Shown here: positions 16,945 to 25,114 of the stretch, in pieces
Numbering within the stretch: the first letter of the stretch is position 1
How the letters are laid out: every line of letters begins with the position of its first letter
Assembly (NCBI RefSeq): GCF_003846185.1
Contig: NZ_ML123034.1
Location: 2,205,514 to 2,248,968, forward strand
Source of the DNA: Streptomyces sp. ADI96-02
GTDB taxonomy: Bacteria > Actinomycetota > Actinomycetes > Streptomycetales > Streptomycetaceae
DNA length: 43,455 nucleotides
Direction of reading: 5' to 3'
Program-made: the position numbers and the translations under genes
The notes under the pieces: model-generated
What the model was told of the DNA's origin: nothing
The model's input: the letters and a program-made list of their open reading frames with translations, nothing else
The model's database searches: none

Positions 16945-18396
16945 ATGTCTTCCACCACCGACACGACGAGACCGAGAGACCCTTCCGGCCCGCCCGAGGA
17001 GATCCCCCCGGGCCGGTCGCGGCACGGCGTGCGCGCGCTGCTCGTACGACTCCACTTCTACGCCGGGGTGTTCGTCGCCCCGTTCCTGCTCGTCGCCGCC
17101 CTGACGGGCCTCGCCTACACCTTCACCCCGCAGATCGACCAGCTCCTCTACGGTGACCAGTTGCGCGTGGAGGAGGTCGGCGACCGGGTCGTTCCGCTGT
17201 CCGAGCAGATAGCCGCGGCGCGGGCCGCCCACCCCGGGGGAACCCTGGCGTCCGTCGTCACCCCGCCCGGGCCCAAGGACACCACCCGGGTCGTGCTGTC
17301 CCTGCCCGAGCTGGGGGAGAAGCAACGGACCGTCTTCGTCGACCCCTACACGGCCCAGGTGAAGGGCGAACTGACCACCTGGTTCGGCTCCACACCGGCC
17401 ACCACCTGGCTGGACGACCTGCACCGCAACCTGCACCTCGGAGACTTCGGACGGCTCTACTCCGAGATCGCGGCGAGCTGGCTCTGGGTGATCGCCGCAG
17501 GCGGCCTCGTCCTGTGGATCGGCCGCAGCCGTGGCCGGCGGGCCGCGTCGGCGCGTGGCGTCCTGCTGCCCGACCGCAAGGCGCGCGGAGTGCGCCGCAC
17601 CCGTGGATTCCACGCCGCGACGGGCGTCTGGCTCGCCCTGGGGCTGTTCTTCCTGAGCGCGACCGGTCTGACCTGGTCCCAGTACGCGGGCGAGCGTTTC
17701 GGGCAGGTTCTCGACGCCGCGAAGGGCCGCGCCCCGGAACTCGACGCCCGGCTGCCGGACGCTCCCGCGCCGACGCCGGAGGCGGGCGGCGACGAGGACG
17801 CGGCACACGCCGGTCACGACATGTCCGGTCAGGCCCCGGAGGTGGACCCGGCGGACTTCGACACAGCTGTGGAGACCGCGCGGAAGGCCGGCCTGGGCGG
17901 CACCGTCACCCTGACCCCGCCCGCCGACGCCGCCAGCGGCTGGGTGGTGGCCCAGTCCGACAACGTATGGCCGGTCCACTACGACGTCGTGGCGGTGGAC
18001 ACCGAGCAAGCCGAGGTCACCTCCCATGTGCGCTGGGCCGACTACCCGGTGCTGGCCAAGCTGACCAAGCTCGGCGTCCAGGGGCACATGGGCGTGCTGT
18101 TCGGGATCGCCAACCAGATCCTGCTCGCCCTGATCGCCCTGGGCCTGACCCTGGTCACCGTCTGGGGTTACCGCATGTGGTGGCAGCGCAGGCCCACACG
18201 TGACGACCGCTCCACACGCCTCGGCAAAGCGCCCGCGCGGGGGACCTGGCGCCAGCTCCCGCTGCCCGTCCTCGTCCTCGGCGTCCCGGCCGTGGCGGCG
18301 TTGGGGTGGGCTCTGCCGCTGCTGGGCGTCACGCTGGCCGCGTTCCTCGCCGTCGACATGGCCGTCGGACTGGTGCGCCGGCTCCGCGCGTCCTGA
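16945..18396 (+). CDS. PepSY-associated transmembrane protein
   Basis: Encodes 483 aa. The layout is that of PepSY_TM (iron-regulated membrane protein) families: a first helix LLVRLHFYAGVFVAPFLLVA, an external PepSY region with VFVDPYTAQVKGEL and WLDDLHRNLHLGDFGRLYSE, a helix SWLWVIAAGGLVLWIG, a helix GVWLALGLFFLSATGLTWSQ, a long outer loop with HAGHDMSG and a second PepSY-like segment (VVAVDTEQAEVTSHVRW), then C-terminal helices. Such proteins are linked to siderophore or metal reduction and uptake, or to peptidase inhibition. The ATG at 16945 follows GGAGC. The substrate is unknown; copper or iron is inferred from the His/Met motif here and in the upstream gene. Confidence 0.85.
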   Translation: MSSTTDTTRPRDPSGPPEEIPPGRSRHGVRALLVRLHFYAGVFVAPFLLVAALTGLAYTFTPQIDQLLYGDQLRVEEVGDRVVPLSEQIAAARAAHPGGTLASVVTPPGPKDTTRVVLSLPELGEKQRTVFVDPYTAQVKGELTTWFGSTPATTWLDDLHRNLHLGDFGRLYSEIAASWLWVIAAGGLVLWIGRSRGRRAASARGVLLPDRKARGVRRTRGFHAATGVWLALGLFFLSATGLTWSQYAGERFGQVLDAAKGRAPELDARLPDAPAPTPEAGGDEDAAHAGHDMSGQAPEVDPADFDTAVETARKAGLGGTVTLTPPADAASGWVVAQSDNVWPVHYDVVAVDTEQAEVTSHVRWADYPVLAKLTKLGVQGHMGVLFGIANQILLALIALGLTLVTVWGYRMWWQRRPTRDDRSTRLGKAPARGTWRQLPLPVLVLGVPAVAALGWALPLLGVTLAAFLAVDMAVGLVRRLRAS

Positions 18397-18400
18397 CGCC

Positions 18401-18432
18401 CTGATGTTCTGACGTTCTGACGTTCTGACGTC
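18401..18432 (+). repeat. Four 8-bp tandem repeats after the PepSY gene
   Basis: Units CTGATGTT, CTGACGTT, CTGACGTT, CTGACGTC start 5 bases after the stop codon, which itself sits in CTGAC. The period of 8 places TGA in all three frames. Confidence 0.85.
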
Positions 18433-18485
18433 AGGACGCGGAGGGCCCGGCACCCTCGCGTAGCACCGCGGAAAAGGCCGGCGAG

Positions 18486-18677
18486 GTGGCCGAGGCCGTT
18501 CACGAGGCGCTCGGCGCGAACCCTCGCAGGGACGACTCCCACACCTGGGAGGACGTGCACAAGGAGCTGCGCGAAGTCATCGTGCCCAGCATGGTCGCCC
18601 TGGCCTCGGGTACGCCGGACGCCCGCAAGCTGCTGGAGATGCGGCCGGAACACCTTGTGGACCGCGTGTCCGCCTGA
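18486..18677 (+). CDS. Small acidic protein, unknown
   Basis: Encodes 63 aa from GTG 18486; the frame is open back to 18429 but without a better start. The product is MAEAVHEALGANPRRDDSHT followed by a helical segment with HKELREVIVPSMVALASGTP and ends PEHLVDRVSA. No domain is recognised and the start lacks a clear ribosome site. Support for a real gene is the perfect terminator 15 bases after the stop and amphipathic helical composition. It could equally be the degraded tail of a larger gene in this accessory region. Confidence 0.4.
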   Translation: MAEAVHEALGANPRRDDSHTWEDVHKELREVIVPSMVALASGTPDARKLLEMRPEHLVDRVSA

Positions 18678-18691
18678 CGCGAGCAGGCGCG

Positions 18692-18719
18692 TGCCCCGGC
18701 GGCATCGGCCGCCGGGGCA
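18692..18719 (+). terminator. Hairpin between the small gene and the convergent XRE gene
   Basis: Perfect 12-bp stem TGCCCCGGCGGC / GCCGCCGGGGCA around ATCG, 15 bases after the stop at 18677. It can serve both strands. Confidence 0.7.
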
Positions 18720-18830
18720 TCATCCCGGTGGGCTCGGGCATGGTCACCCGAGTCGGCACCCGTTCCGGGCACGGCTCTCCCCTCGGCAGCAGGCGCGTAC
18801 TACATCCCGACGCGGTGTTCGCATTCCCGC

Positions 18831-20156
18831 TCAGCCTGCCCGGAGGCGGTCCATGAGGTCGCTGACGCCGTCGACCTGCCCGTAGGCCCTGAACCCGGGA
18901 GCGAGTTCGCGCACCAGGGTGACGCACCGTTCAGCACCGATCCGGGTGGCGAGGTCGAGGGACCGGTTCGCGACGGCGACGGCCTGTTCGACCTCACGGG
19001 CCTTCAGCAGGCTGCGGGCCTCGTAGGTCAGGAAGATCCCGCGGGTCTTGTCGCGCGAGCGCGGGAGCAGGCTCATACCCTCGTCGATGCGGGCGTGCGC
19101 TTCGTCGGTGCGGCCGAGGTCGAGCATGCATTGACCGGAGTCGACGGCCAGGTCCGCCGTGCTCATCCACCGGCACCAGGCCGGTGCCGGGTCGGGGCTG
19201 TCGGTCAGCAGGGCGACCTCCGCAGCGGCCAGGTCGCGGTGGCAGTCGGCCGTGGCGCCGAGGGCTGCGTGCGCGCGGGCCCGGCGGAGGTGGAGCAGGG
19301 AACGGGCGGTGGGGTGCTGGGTGTGAATGAGGGCCTGGCTGAGCGGTTCGACGGCGGCGGCGGGCTGAGCGAGCCAGATCGACTGATAGGCGAAGTCCGA
19401 GAGGATACCGGCGCCGAGGTCGCGATCACGGGCGGCGTGCGCATTGGTGAGAGCCGCGTTCCAGAGCTTGCCCGCCGTGAAGTGGTGCCCCTGGTCGAAG
19501 CGATGCCAGCCGCAGGTGCCGGCCAGGGAGGCGGCCAGCAGGTGAAGCCGTCGGCCGACGGGTTCGGTGTAGCGGCCTTGCTCAAGCAAGTCGGTGACCG
19601 TGTCGAGCTGGGCGTCCATCAGCTTCGCGGTGTGCTGCCGCTGTTCGGTGGGCAGGGCGGTCAGCCTGGCACTGGTCTCCTCCAGCCAATCGACCAGTTC
19701 GCCGTCGACCCGCTTGCCGTTCAGGGACGTGGTGAGCCGACCGGGTTCGAGAGCGGCCCACTGGGTGGAGAGCCCGGCCAGGGCGAGCGCGCTGAAGGTC
19801 ATGAAGGTGCGGCGGCGGTGGTCCATTGCGGCCCTCTGTGCGTCTCGAAGTGCGTGGACGGTGAACGACGATCCGAGCGGCACCGGCTGTTCCTGGCCGG
19901 GAAGCCAGTGAGGCCACTCGAAGGCTTCCAGGTCACCGGCCGGGACGTCGAAGGCGTCGGCGATCAGGAGCTGGGATTCGGTGCTGGGCGTCTTGCGCCC
20001 GTTCTCCCATTTGCTGACGGCGGCCTTGTCGGTGCCGGAGCGCAGCCCCTCGGGCCTGTTCCCGGCAGCATGGTGGATGCGGGCCGCGAGGTCGGTCTGG
20101 GACCAGCCGCGAAGCGCGCGGGCATACGCGAGGGGGTGCCGGATCCGGTCGTCCAT
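18831..20156 (-). CDS. XRE-family regulator with TPR-like C-terminal part
   Basis: Encodes 441 aa from ATG 20156. The first ~75 residues form a Cro/CI HTH (AYARALRGWSQTDLAARIHH, then KAAVSKWENGRKTPS). A short linker is followed by helical repeats, TPR-like, visible in RSLLHLRRARAHAALGATAD, LGRTDEAHARIDEGMSLLP and VEQAVAVANRSLDLATRIGA. A segment near residue 120 (RTFMTFSALALAGLSTQWAA) is hydrophobic, as in many Streptomyces proteins of this group. Such proteins are usually transcription regulators that sense a ligand or partner through the repeats. It is not in an evident operon; a 370-bp gap separates it from the HD gene. The target is unknown. Confidence 0.85.
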   Translation of the reverse strand: MDDRIRHPLAYARALRGWSQTDLAARIHHAAGNRPEGLRSGTDKAAVSKWENGRKTPSTESQLLIADAFDVPAGDLEAFEWPHWLPGQEQPVPLGSSFTVHALRDAQRAAMDHRRRTFMTFSALALAGLSTQWAALEPGRLTTSLNGKRVDGELVDWLEETSARLTALPTEQRQHTAKLMDAQLDTVTDLLEQGRYTEPVGRRLHLLAASLAGTCGWHRFDQGHHFTAGKLWNAALTNAHAARDRDLGAGILSDFAYQSIWLAQPAAAVEPLSQALIHTQHPTARSLLHLRRARAHAALGATADCHRDLAAAEVALLTDSPDPAPAWCRWMSTADLAVDSGQCMLDLGRTDEAHARIDEGMSLLPRSRDKTRGIFLTYEARSLLKAREVEQAVAVANRSLDLATRIGAERCVTLVRELAPGFRAYGQVDGVSDLMDRLRAG

Positions 20157-20525
20157 GGAGACGATTCCATCATCGACGGTGACCCTTGTGCTACTGCGGG
20201 CGACGGCGGGACAACCTCGGGACTACGGACAACTGCTGGGTGATGACTGACGAGTTCGGCTACTCGTCGTACACCGGCACGTTCCTTCGCGAGGCGGAAA
20301 GAACCCGCGCATGAAACGACGCGCTGCGGTCAGGTCTGGGGCCCCCGGGCGACCGAAGTCCACCTGGCCCGGCGCGCAGATCGACTACTTCTGTCGTGTC
20401 CTGAACGGTAAACGGCCCAACAACTCCGGCCGCGACGCGAGGCAGTGGAGGCACGCCAGTGGCTTCGGGCCGCCCGGTGCAGCCCCCGGGCGGCCCACGC
20501 CGGAGAAAGCTCTCCTGCCTCCGGG
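20157..20525. other. Spacer between XRE gene and HD gene
   Basis: About 370 bases with no supported gene. It holds a short hairpin GACGAGT-TCGGCT-ACTCGTC (about 20247-20266) and the terminator at 20467-20496. A 23-codon open frame from ATG 20243 (MTDEFGYSSYTGTF...) has no ribosome site and is not called. Confidence 0.4.
20467..20496 (-). terminator. Terminator after the HD gene
   Basis: Perfect 11-bp stem GGGCCGCCCGG (20467-20477) with CCGGGCGGCCC (20486-20496), 30 bases beyond the HD gene stop on the minus strand. Confidence 0.65.
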
Positions 20526-21107
20526 CTACTTCCCGCCCTCTCCGAGGGCCGTGCGCAGCCAGTCGAGGGGGCCGTGCGCCAGAAGCTCGTCCGCCAGTCG
20601 GTTCGCGGTGGCGGTGATGAGGCGTCCACGACTGTTGTCGATCCACCGCTGAGCGTTCTCGTAGCCCTGCGCCTTGTACTCGATACCCTGGAGCAGGCAT
20701 TCCAGCTTGTCCGCGTCCCGGGCACAGATCGCTTCCGGCGACTCCTTGGCCTCGTACTCCGCTACCAGCTCGCGGACCGCCGAGGCCAGCACGTCGGGCA
20801 TGCCCACCATTTGATCGGCGGTGACTTCCTGCGGGTCCCCGGCGGGCGCATACTTCTTCCCGACGTGGTTCACATCCCCGGTCCGGCTCTCCTGCGTGTC
20901 GTGCCAGACCGCGAGGTAGGCCGCTCGGGCAGGGTCGGCACCCTCCAGCTTCGCGATGATCGTGGCGATCAGCGACGTGCGCCATGAGTGCTCTGCGACG
21001 CTCTCGGGGTCGCGGACCCCCGCCATCCACCATCCGGTGCGCCGAGTCTGCTTGAGCGTGCCCGTCTCATACAGAAAGCGTCCCACTGCGGACAGGTCAT
21101 CAGCCAC
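20526..21107 (-). CDS. HD-domain hydrolase (YfbR/HDDC2-like nucleotidase)
   Basis: Encodes 193 aa from GTG 21107, preceded by AGAGGAG. The HD metal-binding signature is present in order: the H of ESVAEHSWRTSLIA, the paired HD in YLAVWHDTQESRTGDV, and a downstream aspartate in CARDADKLECLLQG. This matches the 5'-deoxynucleotidase YfbR / HDDC2 branch, which dephosphorylates nucleoside 5'-monophosphates. It starts 12 bases after the stop of the XRE gene on the same strand, so the two form an operon. Substrate identity is inference; it may act on a small-molecule signal linked to the regulator. Confidence 0.85.
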   Translation of the reverse strand: MADDLSAVGRFLYETGTLKQTRRTGWWMAGVRDPESVAEHSWRTSLIATIIAKLEGADPARAAYLAVWHDTQESRTGDVNHVGKKYAPAGDPQEVTADQMVGMPDVLASAVRELVAEYEAKESPEAICARDADKLECLLQGIEYKAQGYENAQRWIDNSRGRLITATANRLADELLAHGPLDWLRTALGEGGK

Positions 21108-21119
21108 GACCGTCTCCTC

Positions 21120-22238
21120 TCACGCCTCGGCGAGGCGGATTGCGTACCGAATGCCCTCCAACTCCCGGCGCGCCCGCGCCGACAGCTCACGGCCATCCAA
21201 CATCACGGGGAGGGTTACGCGTAGCTCGTTCCCGATAGGAGTTCCGGGGCGCAGCAGGTTCGGGCGGGCAGCGAGCAGGGCCCACAGGGTATGGACATTC
21301 AGGTCGAAGAAGCCATGGTCGGGGGTCAGGCCGCGGACCAGGTGACTCATCAGCTTGTCACCGGGCCAAGGCCCGGGGTTCGCGTCGGCGATGAAGTCGT
21401 CGGACAGCTGAACGTGCGGTGCCTCTCCGATCCAGTACGCCCAATAGTTGAGGTTCGCCGACTCACCGGCGTCTTGGTCGGCGAGCGTCGTGGCGATGAA
21501 ATGCCCCATCTGGTCCCGGTCGCCCTGTCTGGCCGCGACAGCCGCGGCCGAGCGGGCGTTGAGCCATCCCGTGAGCCAGTCGTCCGGGCGCTCGGTCCGC
21601 TGCTGCCGGGCAAGCCAGGCCGAGGTGTCGGGGGCGTCGTCGTACCCTGCCAGGTAGAGAGCCTGCCGGCGTAGCAGGAAGCGGTCCCCACCTCGGGCCT
21701 GCTCGGCAGCCCGGCGCATGTGGGAGAAGAAGCGCCTGCGGTCGACGGCAGGGAGCTCTGGACCCCGCGGCACGGGGCCCCGTCGCGGTCGCGGCGCTTC
21801 GGGCAGTGCCTTAAGGGACGCCGGGGCCACGCCGCTGAGGGGCCAGCACAACACCTCGACCAGGTCGCGCTGCATGACCCACGCGCCGATCGGGCTACTG
21901 TCAGCGGTCATCTCCTCATGGAGGACACCGGCCAATAGAACATCCGCCTCCATGGCCCGCTCCAGAACCGAAAGGAGATCCGGCGCACTCCCCCACCGCA
22001 AGAACTGGTGGCGGTACGTGAGCATCTGCCCGACAGCCACGGCCGACAGGGGCCTACGCCCCGATTCCCACCCCGCGATCGTGTCGGACGACAGCCGGAG
22101 CCGCTCTGCAAGTGCTTCCTGCGTATGGCCCAGTTGCTGACGGATCAGACGGAAGACGTACCCGGACACCAGGCCGCCGCGACTTCTCGGCGGCATTCCC
22201 CGACTCCCGGTCAGGGTGGCTTTTGATCCGTTGCCCAT
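21120..22238 (-). CDS. XRE-family transcriptional regulator
   Basis: Encodes 372 aa from ATG 22238, chosen because AAAGGGGGA lies directly upstream and the HTH follows a short basic lead. The HTH occupies residues ~30-85 ([20 protein letters not shown] then [15 protein letters not shown]). The rest is a long helical region with [14 protein letters not shown] and [20 protein letters not shown] stretches and no obvious enzyme motif, typical of Streptomyces XRE regulators with a C-terminal sensor. It is divergent from a small-protein/peptide/methyltransferase set and is a good candidate for its regulator. An inverted repeat AGTTGC-12 nt-GCAACT lies in the shared gap. Confidence 0.85.
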   Translation of the reverse strand: MGNGSKATLTGSRGMPPRSRGGLVSGYVFRLIRQQLGHTQEALAERLRLSSDTIAGWESGRRPLSAVAVGQMLTYRHQFLRWGSAPDLLSVLERAMEADVLLAGVLHEEMTADSSPIGAWVMQRDLVEVLCWPLSGVAPASLKALPEAPRPRRGPVPRGPELPAVDRRRFFSHMRRAAEQARGGDRFLLRRQALYLAGYDDAPDTSAWLARQQRTERPDDWLTGWLNARSAAAVAARQGDRDQMGHFIATTLADQDAGESANLNYWAYWIGEAPHVQLSDDFIADANPGPWPGDKLMSHLVRGLTPDHGFFDLNVHTLWALLAARPNLLRPGTPIGNELRVTLPVMLDGRELSARARRELEGIRYAIRLAEA

Positions 22239-22322
22239 GGCGTCCCCCTTTGCCCGTCGACCGTGGCCAGGCATCCGTACCCGCAGTCGGTTCAAGTGGC
22301 CTCTCCTGATCCCTACTCTCGT

Positions 22323-22346
22323 AGTTGCAGTGACGGCTCGGCAACT
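22323..22346. promoter_or_regulatory. Inverted repeat in the divergent gap, candidate operator
   Basis: AGTTGC (22323-22328) and GCAACT (22341-22346) are separated by 12 bases, between the XRE gene and the small-protein gene. TACTCT at about 22315-22320 could be a -10 box for the plus strand. Confidence 0.4.
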
Positions 22347-22374
22347 CAGCGTAGCGGAAGGGATGTTCGTCGCG

Positions 22375-22524
22375 ATGATGACGATCAAGGTGTACGAGGT
22401 GGACCGCGAGGGCCGCATCCGGGTCATCCGCCCGGAGTCTGAGGTCACCCCGCTCGAAAGCCCGGAGTACTCCAACCAATTCCCCGCCTGTGCGTGCCGC
22501 GCGTGCCGGAAGGTCGCCTCGTGA
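22375..22524 (+). CDS. 49-aa protein with a CxCxxC motif
   Basis: Encodes 49 aa from ATG 22375. Upstream alternatives exist at 22363 and downstream at 22378; GGAAGGGA at 22356-22363 is too close to the first. The sequence begins [20 protein letters not shown] and ends with [12 protein letters not shown], so three cysteines are arranged C-x-C-x2-C near the C-terminus, a possible metal site. A compact beta-rich N-terminal half is likely. I do not recognise a named family. It leads a three-gene plus-strand set with the 42-aa peptide and the methyltransferase and is divergent from an XRE regulator, so a shared pathway is plausible. Confidence 0.6.
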   Translation: MMTIKVYEVDREGRIRVIRPESEVTPLESPEYSNQFPACACRACRKVAS

Positions 22525-22622
22525 GGACCACCGCCCCGGGCATCACTGCACACCCGCCCGTTCCCGGCAGTCGCCCGGAGCGGTCGCGGGCCGACCTTCC
22601 CGCACCACGAAGGAGACACAGC

Positions 22623-22751
22623 ATGAGCAACCCCGCACAGGCCGACGACGGCAAGCACGGTGGAGCGCCCTCGGACAAGCCGTGGACGCCGCCCTCGGAG
22701 CCGAAGCCCAGCCCGGACGGCAGCCGCCCCCAGTACGCCCCGCAGGCATGA
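22623..22751 (+). CDS. 42-aa Pro/Asp-Gly peptide, candidate RiPP precursor
   Basis: Encodes 42 aa from ATG 22623 behind a good ribosome site GAAGGAG. The peptide is hydrophilic, with no membrane or signal segment: residues 1-20 are [20 protein letters not shown] and the tail ends [13 protein letters not shown]. It has Asp-Gly at residues 9-10 and 32-33, one Trp (21), one Tyr (38) and no Cys. Its stop overlaps the methyltransferase ATG (ATGA, 22748-22751), so the two are translationally coupled. A short Asp-Gly-containing peptide coupled to a PCMT-type methyltransferase is the arrangement of aspartimide-forming RiPPs. The role is inferred from context only. Confidence 0.6.
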   Translation: MSNPAQADDGKHGGAPSDKPWTPPSEPKPSPDGSRPQYAPQA

Positions 22752-23851
22752 GCACCGCACAGCGGGTCCCCACGTACCCGGCTCTGGTGCGGGAGCTGGC
22801 CGACCGGGGGCTGCTCGATGCCCGGTGGCGGCGGGTGTTCGAGGCCGTGCCGCGCAGCCAGTTCGTTCCGGCGGACGTCTGGCGGCAGCTTCCCGACCGG
22901 TGCGAGCCGGTCGTCGGGACGGACGCGTGGCTGGCGCTGGTCAACAGCGACGAGCCGGTGGTCACGCAGCTCGACGACGGGGCCGAGGACGGGCCCGGCG
23001 CCGCCACGTCGTCGAACTCGATGCCGTCGATGGTCGCCCGGATGCTCGGGCTGCTCGACGTCCGGGACGGGGACCGGGTGCTGGAGATCGGGACCGGTAC
23101 CGGGCACGTGGCCGCGCTGCTCTGTGAACGGCTCGGGGACGAGCGGGTCCACAGCGTCGAGGTCGACCCCGTCGTCGCCGAGCGGGCCGCCGTCGCGCTG
23201 GCGGGGGCCGGGTACCGGCCGCACCTGCGCGTCGGGGACGGCGAGCGGCCGTGGCCCGGGCTGGGGCCGGTCGACCGGCTGGTCTCCACCTGCGCCCTCC
23301 GGCACGTTCCGTACGCGCTGGTCCGGCAGGTGAGGCCCGGCGGGATCATCGTCGCCCCGCTCGCCCGCTCGTTCTGGTCCGGTGCTCTGGTCCGGCTCCG
23401 CGTCCAGGAGGACGGCAGCGCGGTCGGGACGTTCCGCGGCGAGGCGACGTACATGCCGATGCGCTCCCACCGCGCGGCCGATCTTCATCAGGTCGAGAGG
23501 ACGGGGAGGGTCCGTGCCGCCGGCGTGGACCCGGCGCGGCTCCTCACACTCGGCTTTGCCCTGTACGCCGGGGCCCGGCTGCCCGGAGTGCGGCTGATCC
23601 ATCAGAACACCCCGGACGGCGCACAGGTATGGGCCAGCCGCGAGGACGGGGCCGGAGCGACGGCCGCGACCGGGCAGGACGTCTGGCAGTACGGGCCCGG
23701 CCTCCTCTGGGAGGAGATCGAGCAGGTGTGGAGGGAGTACGAGAGCCTTCGCCTGCCCGACGCCGAGCGGTTCGGGCTGACGGTCACGGAGCGGGGGCAC
23801 CAGGTCTGGCTGGGTGATCCGCAGGCCGTCGTCCGGCCTGTCAGGGGGTAG
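22748..23851 (+). CDS. PCMT-like protein O-methyltransferase with C-terminal extension
   Basis: Encodes 367 aa. The core is a SAM-dependent protein-L-isoaspartate methyltransferase fold: N-terminal [19 protein letters not shown] motif [16 protein letters not shown] around residue 112, [15 protein letters not shown] and the post-motif [23 protein letters not shown] ~140-residue C-terminal extension ends [20 protein letters not shown]...[19 protein letters not shown] associate this extension with methyltransferases of peptide-maturation systems (ATP-grasp graspetide and FxLD types), not with housekeeping PCMT. No ATP-grasp ligase or lanthipeptide synthetase is nearby. It is coupled to the 42-aa peptide gene upstream. 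Likely substrate: aspartate side chains of that peptide. Confidence 0.85.
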   Translation: MSTAQRVPTYPALVRELADRGLLDARWRRVFEAVPRSQFVPADVWRQLPDRCEPVVGTDAWLALVNSDEPVVTQLDDGAEDGPGAATSSNSMPSMVARMLGLLDVRDGDRVLEIGTGTGHVAALLCERLGDERVHSVEVDPVVAERAAVALAGAGYRPHLRVGDGERPWPGLGPVDRLVSTCALRHVPYALVRQVRPGGIIVAPLARSFWSGALVRLRVQEDGSAVGTFRGEATYMPMRSHRAADLHQVERTGRVRAAGVDPARLLTLGFALYAGARLPGVRLIHQNTPDGAQVWASREDGAGATAATGQDVWQYGPGLLWEEIEQVWREYESLRLPDAERFGLTVTERGHQVWLGDPQAVVRPVRG

Positions 23852-23867
23852 GGCGACGGCGGGGATC

Positions 23868-23891
23868 GGTCCCGGTCTTCGGACCGGGACC
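23868..23891. terminator. Bidirectional terminator
   Basis: GGTCCCGGTC-TTCG-GACCGGGACC, a perfect 10-bp stem with a stable TTCG tetraloop, between the convergent methyltransferase and nuclease genes. Confidence 0.85.
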
Positions 23892-23913
23892 TGTTCGCCG
23901 ACTGGGGCCCGCG

Positions 23914-25095
23914 TCAGTCGGCCGGTTCCTCCGTTCGGGTGCGACGGGAGGCCGGTGTCTCCAGGTGGGCCACGACCTGGGCGTGGAAGCGGTCCACCGC
24001 CTCGTCGACACTGCGGATGAAGCCGGTCTCGGCGCTGCCCCTGCCATGGCCCATGCCCTTGAACAGTGACAGCCGGAAGCCTGTGATCTGTGCCCCGTCC
24101 TTGGCAACGAGGTCGGCCGGTTCCGGGCGCAGTCGCTCCAGAGTGCCGCGCGGCCCGGCGCCCGCGCCGTCGACGAGCGTTTCGATGTGCAGGTCCGCGG
24201 GAGCCTCGGAGAGGCGGCGGATCAGCCGCTTGGCCCGGCTGAGCGGGTAGGCACCCTCCGGGGCAGGTACCTCGATGGAGGTGCGGAGCTTGCCGGTGCG
24301 CAGGTCAGCGGCAATGCCCAGGACGCCGGGGGTGCCCTCGATACGGATCTCGGCGATCAGCCGTCCCTGCTCGCAGAGTTGATCGGCCAACTCGGTTCGG
24401 CGAGCGCGGGGGTCCGCGCCACGCCGGGAACGCTGGACCGGCAAGACCTTCTGGCCCAGCTCGCCGCCGAGCCGCAGGCAGACCTGCCGCACGAGACGTT
24501 CCCAGTTCTCGATGACCTCCAGGGCCCGGTGGTCGCCCCGGCACAGGGTCTCGTCGTCGATGCCCCTGCGCACCGGCACCCAGGCGGCGCCCATGTTCTG
24601 AAAGCCGTGACACCCGGAGTTCTCGTGTTGGAGGTAGTGAAGGAGTTCCTGGAGCAGCCATGCGTGCGCGGCGTTGCCGACACCTTCGTGGCGGATCAGC
24701 ATCTGCGCTTGGTGCACGACCTCGGCCCAGGACAGGTGCCACAGAGCGACCTTGTGCTTGCGTCGCCCGTCGATCCGCACGTCGACGAGCGGGCTGCCGT
24801 CCAGCACCACATCGTTGGACAGCGTGATCACGGCCTCGTAGCCCCGGCGGGCGGCGATGTCCATGTACGCCTGCACCTGGTCGGGCTTGAGCGCGTTGCC
24901 GTTCGTCTTGGTCTCGACGAGCGCGGTCCACAGTTTGCCCGCCCGCTCGACCCGGACGATCCCGTCGGGGCGTCGGGGGGATTCGCCGTGCGGCAGGGAC
25001 ACCTCCGTGTACGTCTCCATCCGCCCGGCCAGTGCGCCGAACCCGGCCGTCAGGCGTCGGCCGAACTCGGGAACCTGAGCCATCACGGAGAGCAC
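23914..25095 (-). CDS. PD-(D/E)xK nuclease-like domain, 3' part of a split TerD fusion gene
   Basis: The open frame gives 393 aa if begun at GTG 25095, but no ribosome site is seen. The N-terminus shows PDGIVRVERAGKLWTALVETKTNGNALKPDQVQAYMD, the D...ExK and Q pattern of restriction-endonuclease-like folds. Farther on are HLSWAEVVHQAQML and MGAAWVPVRRGI. I remember TerD-family proteins of actinomycetes in which the TerD domain continues through WRTARLF into exactly this region. Dropping one G from the GGGG at 25122-25125 joins the upstream frame through SDRERETRATSVVLSVMAQVPEF into this one. It is therefore best read as the second half of a single ~690-codon gene. Confidence 0.75.
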   Translation of the reverse strand: MLSVMAQVPEFGRRLTAGFGALAGRMETYTEVSLPHGESPRRPDGIVRVERAGKLWTALVETKTNGNALKPDQVQAYMDIAARRGYEAVITLSNDVVLDGSPLVDVRIDGRRKHKVALWHLSWAEVVHQAQMLIRHEGVGNAAHAWLLQELLHYLQHENSGCHGFQNMGAAWVPVRRGIDDETLCRGDHRALEVIENWERLVRQVCLRLGGELGQKVLPVQRSRRGADPRARRTELADQLCEQGRLIAEIRIEGTPGVLGIAADLRTGKLRTSIEVPAPEGAYPLSRAKRLIRRLSEAPADLHIETLVDGAGAGPRGTLERLRPEPADLVAKDGAQITGFRLSLFKGMGHGRGSAETGFIRSVDEAVDRFHAQVVAHLETPASRRTRTEEPAD

Positions 25096-25114
25096 GACCG
25101 AGGTGGCACGCGTC

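Noticed and set aside
20243..20314. A 23-codon open frame (MTDEFGYSSYTGTF) in the XRE-HD spacer
   Set aside because: No ribosome site and the sequence overlaps a hairpin; too little evidence for a peptide gene.
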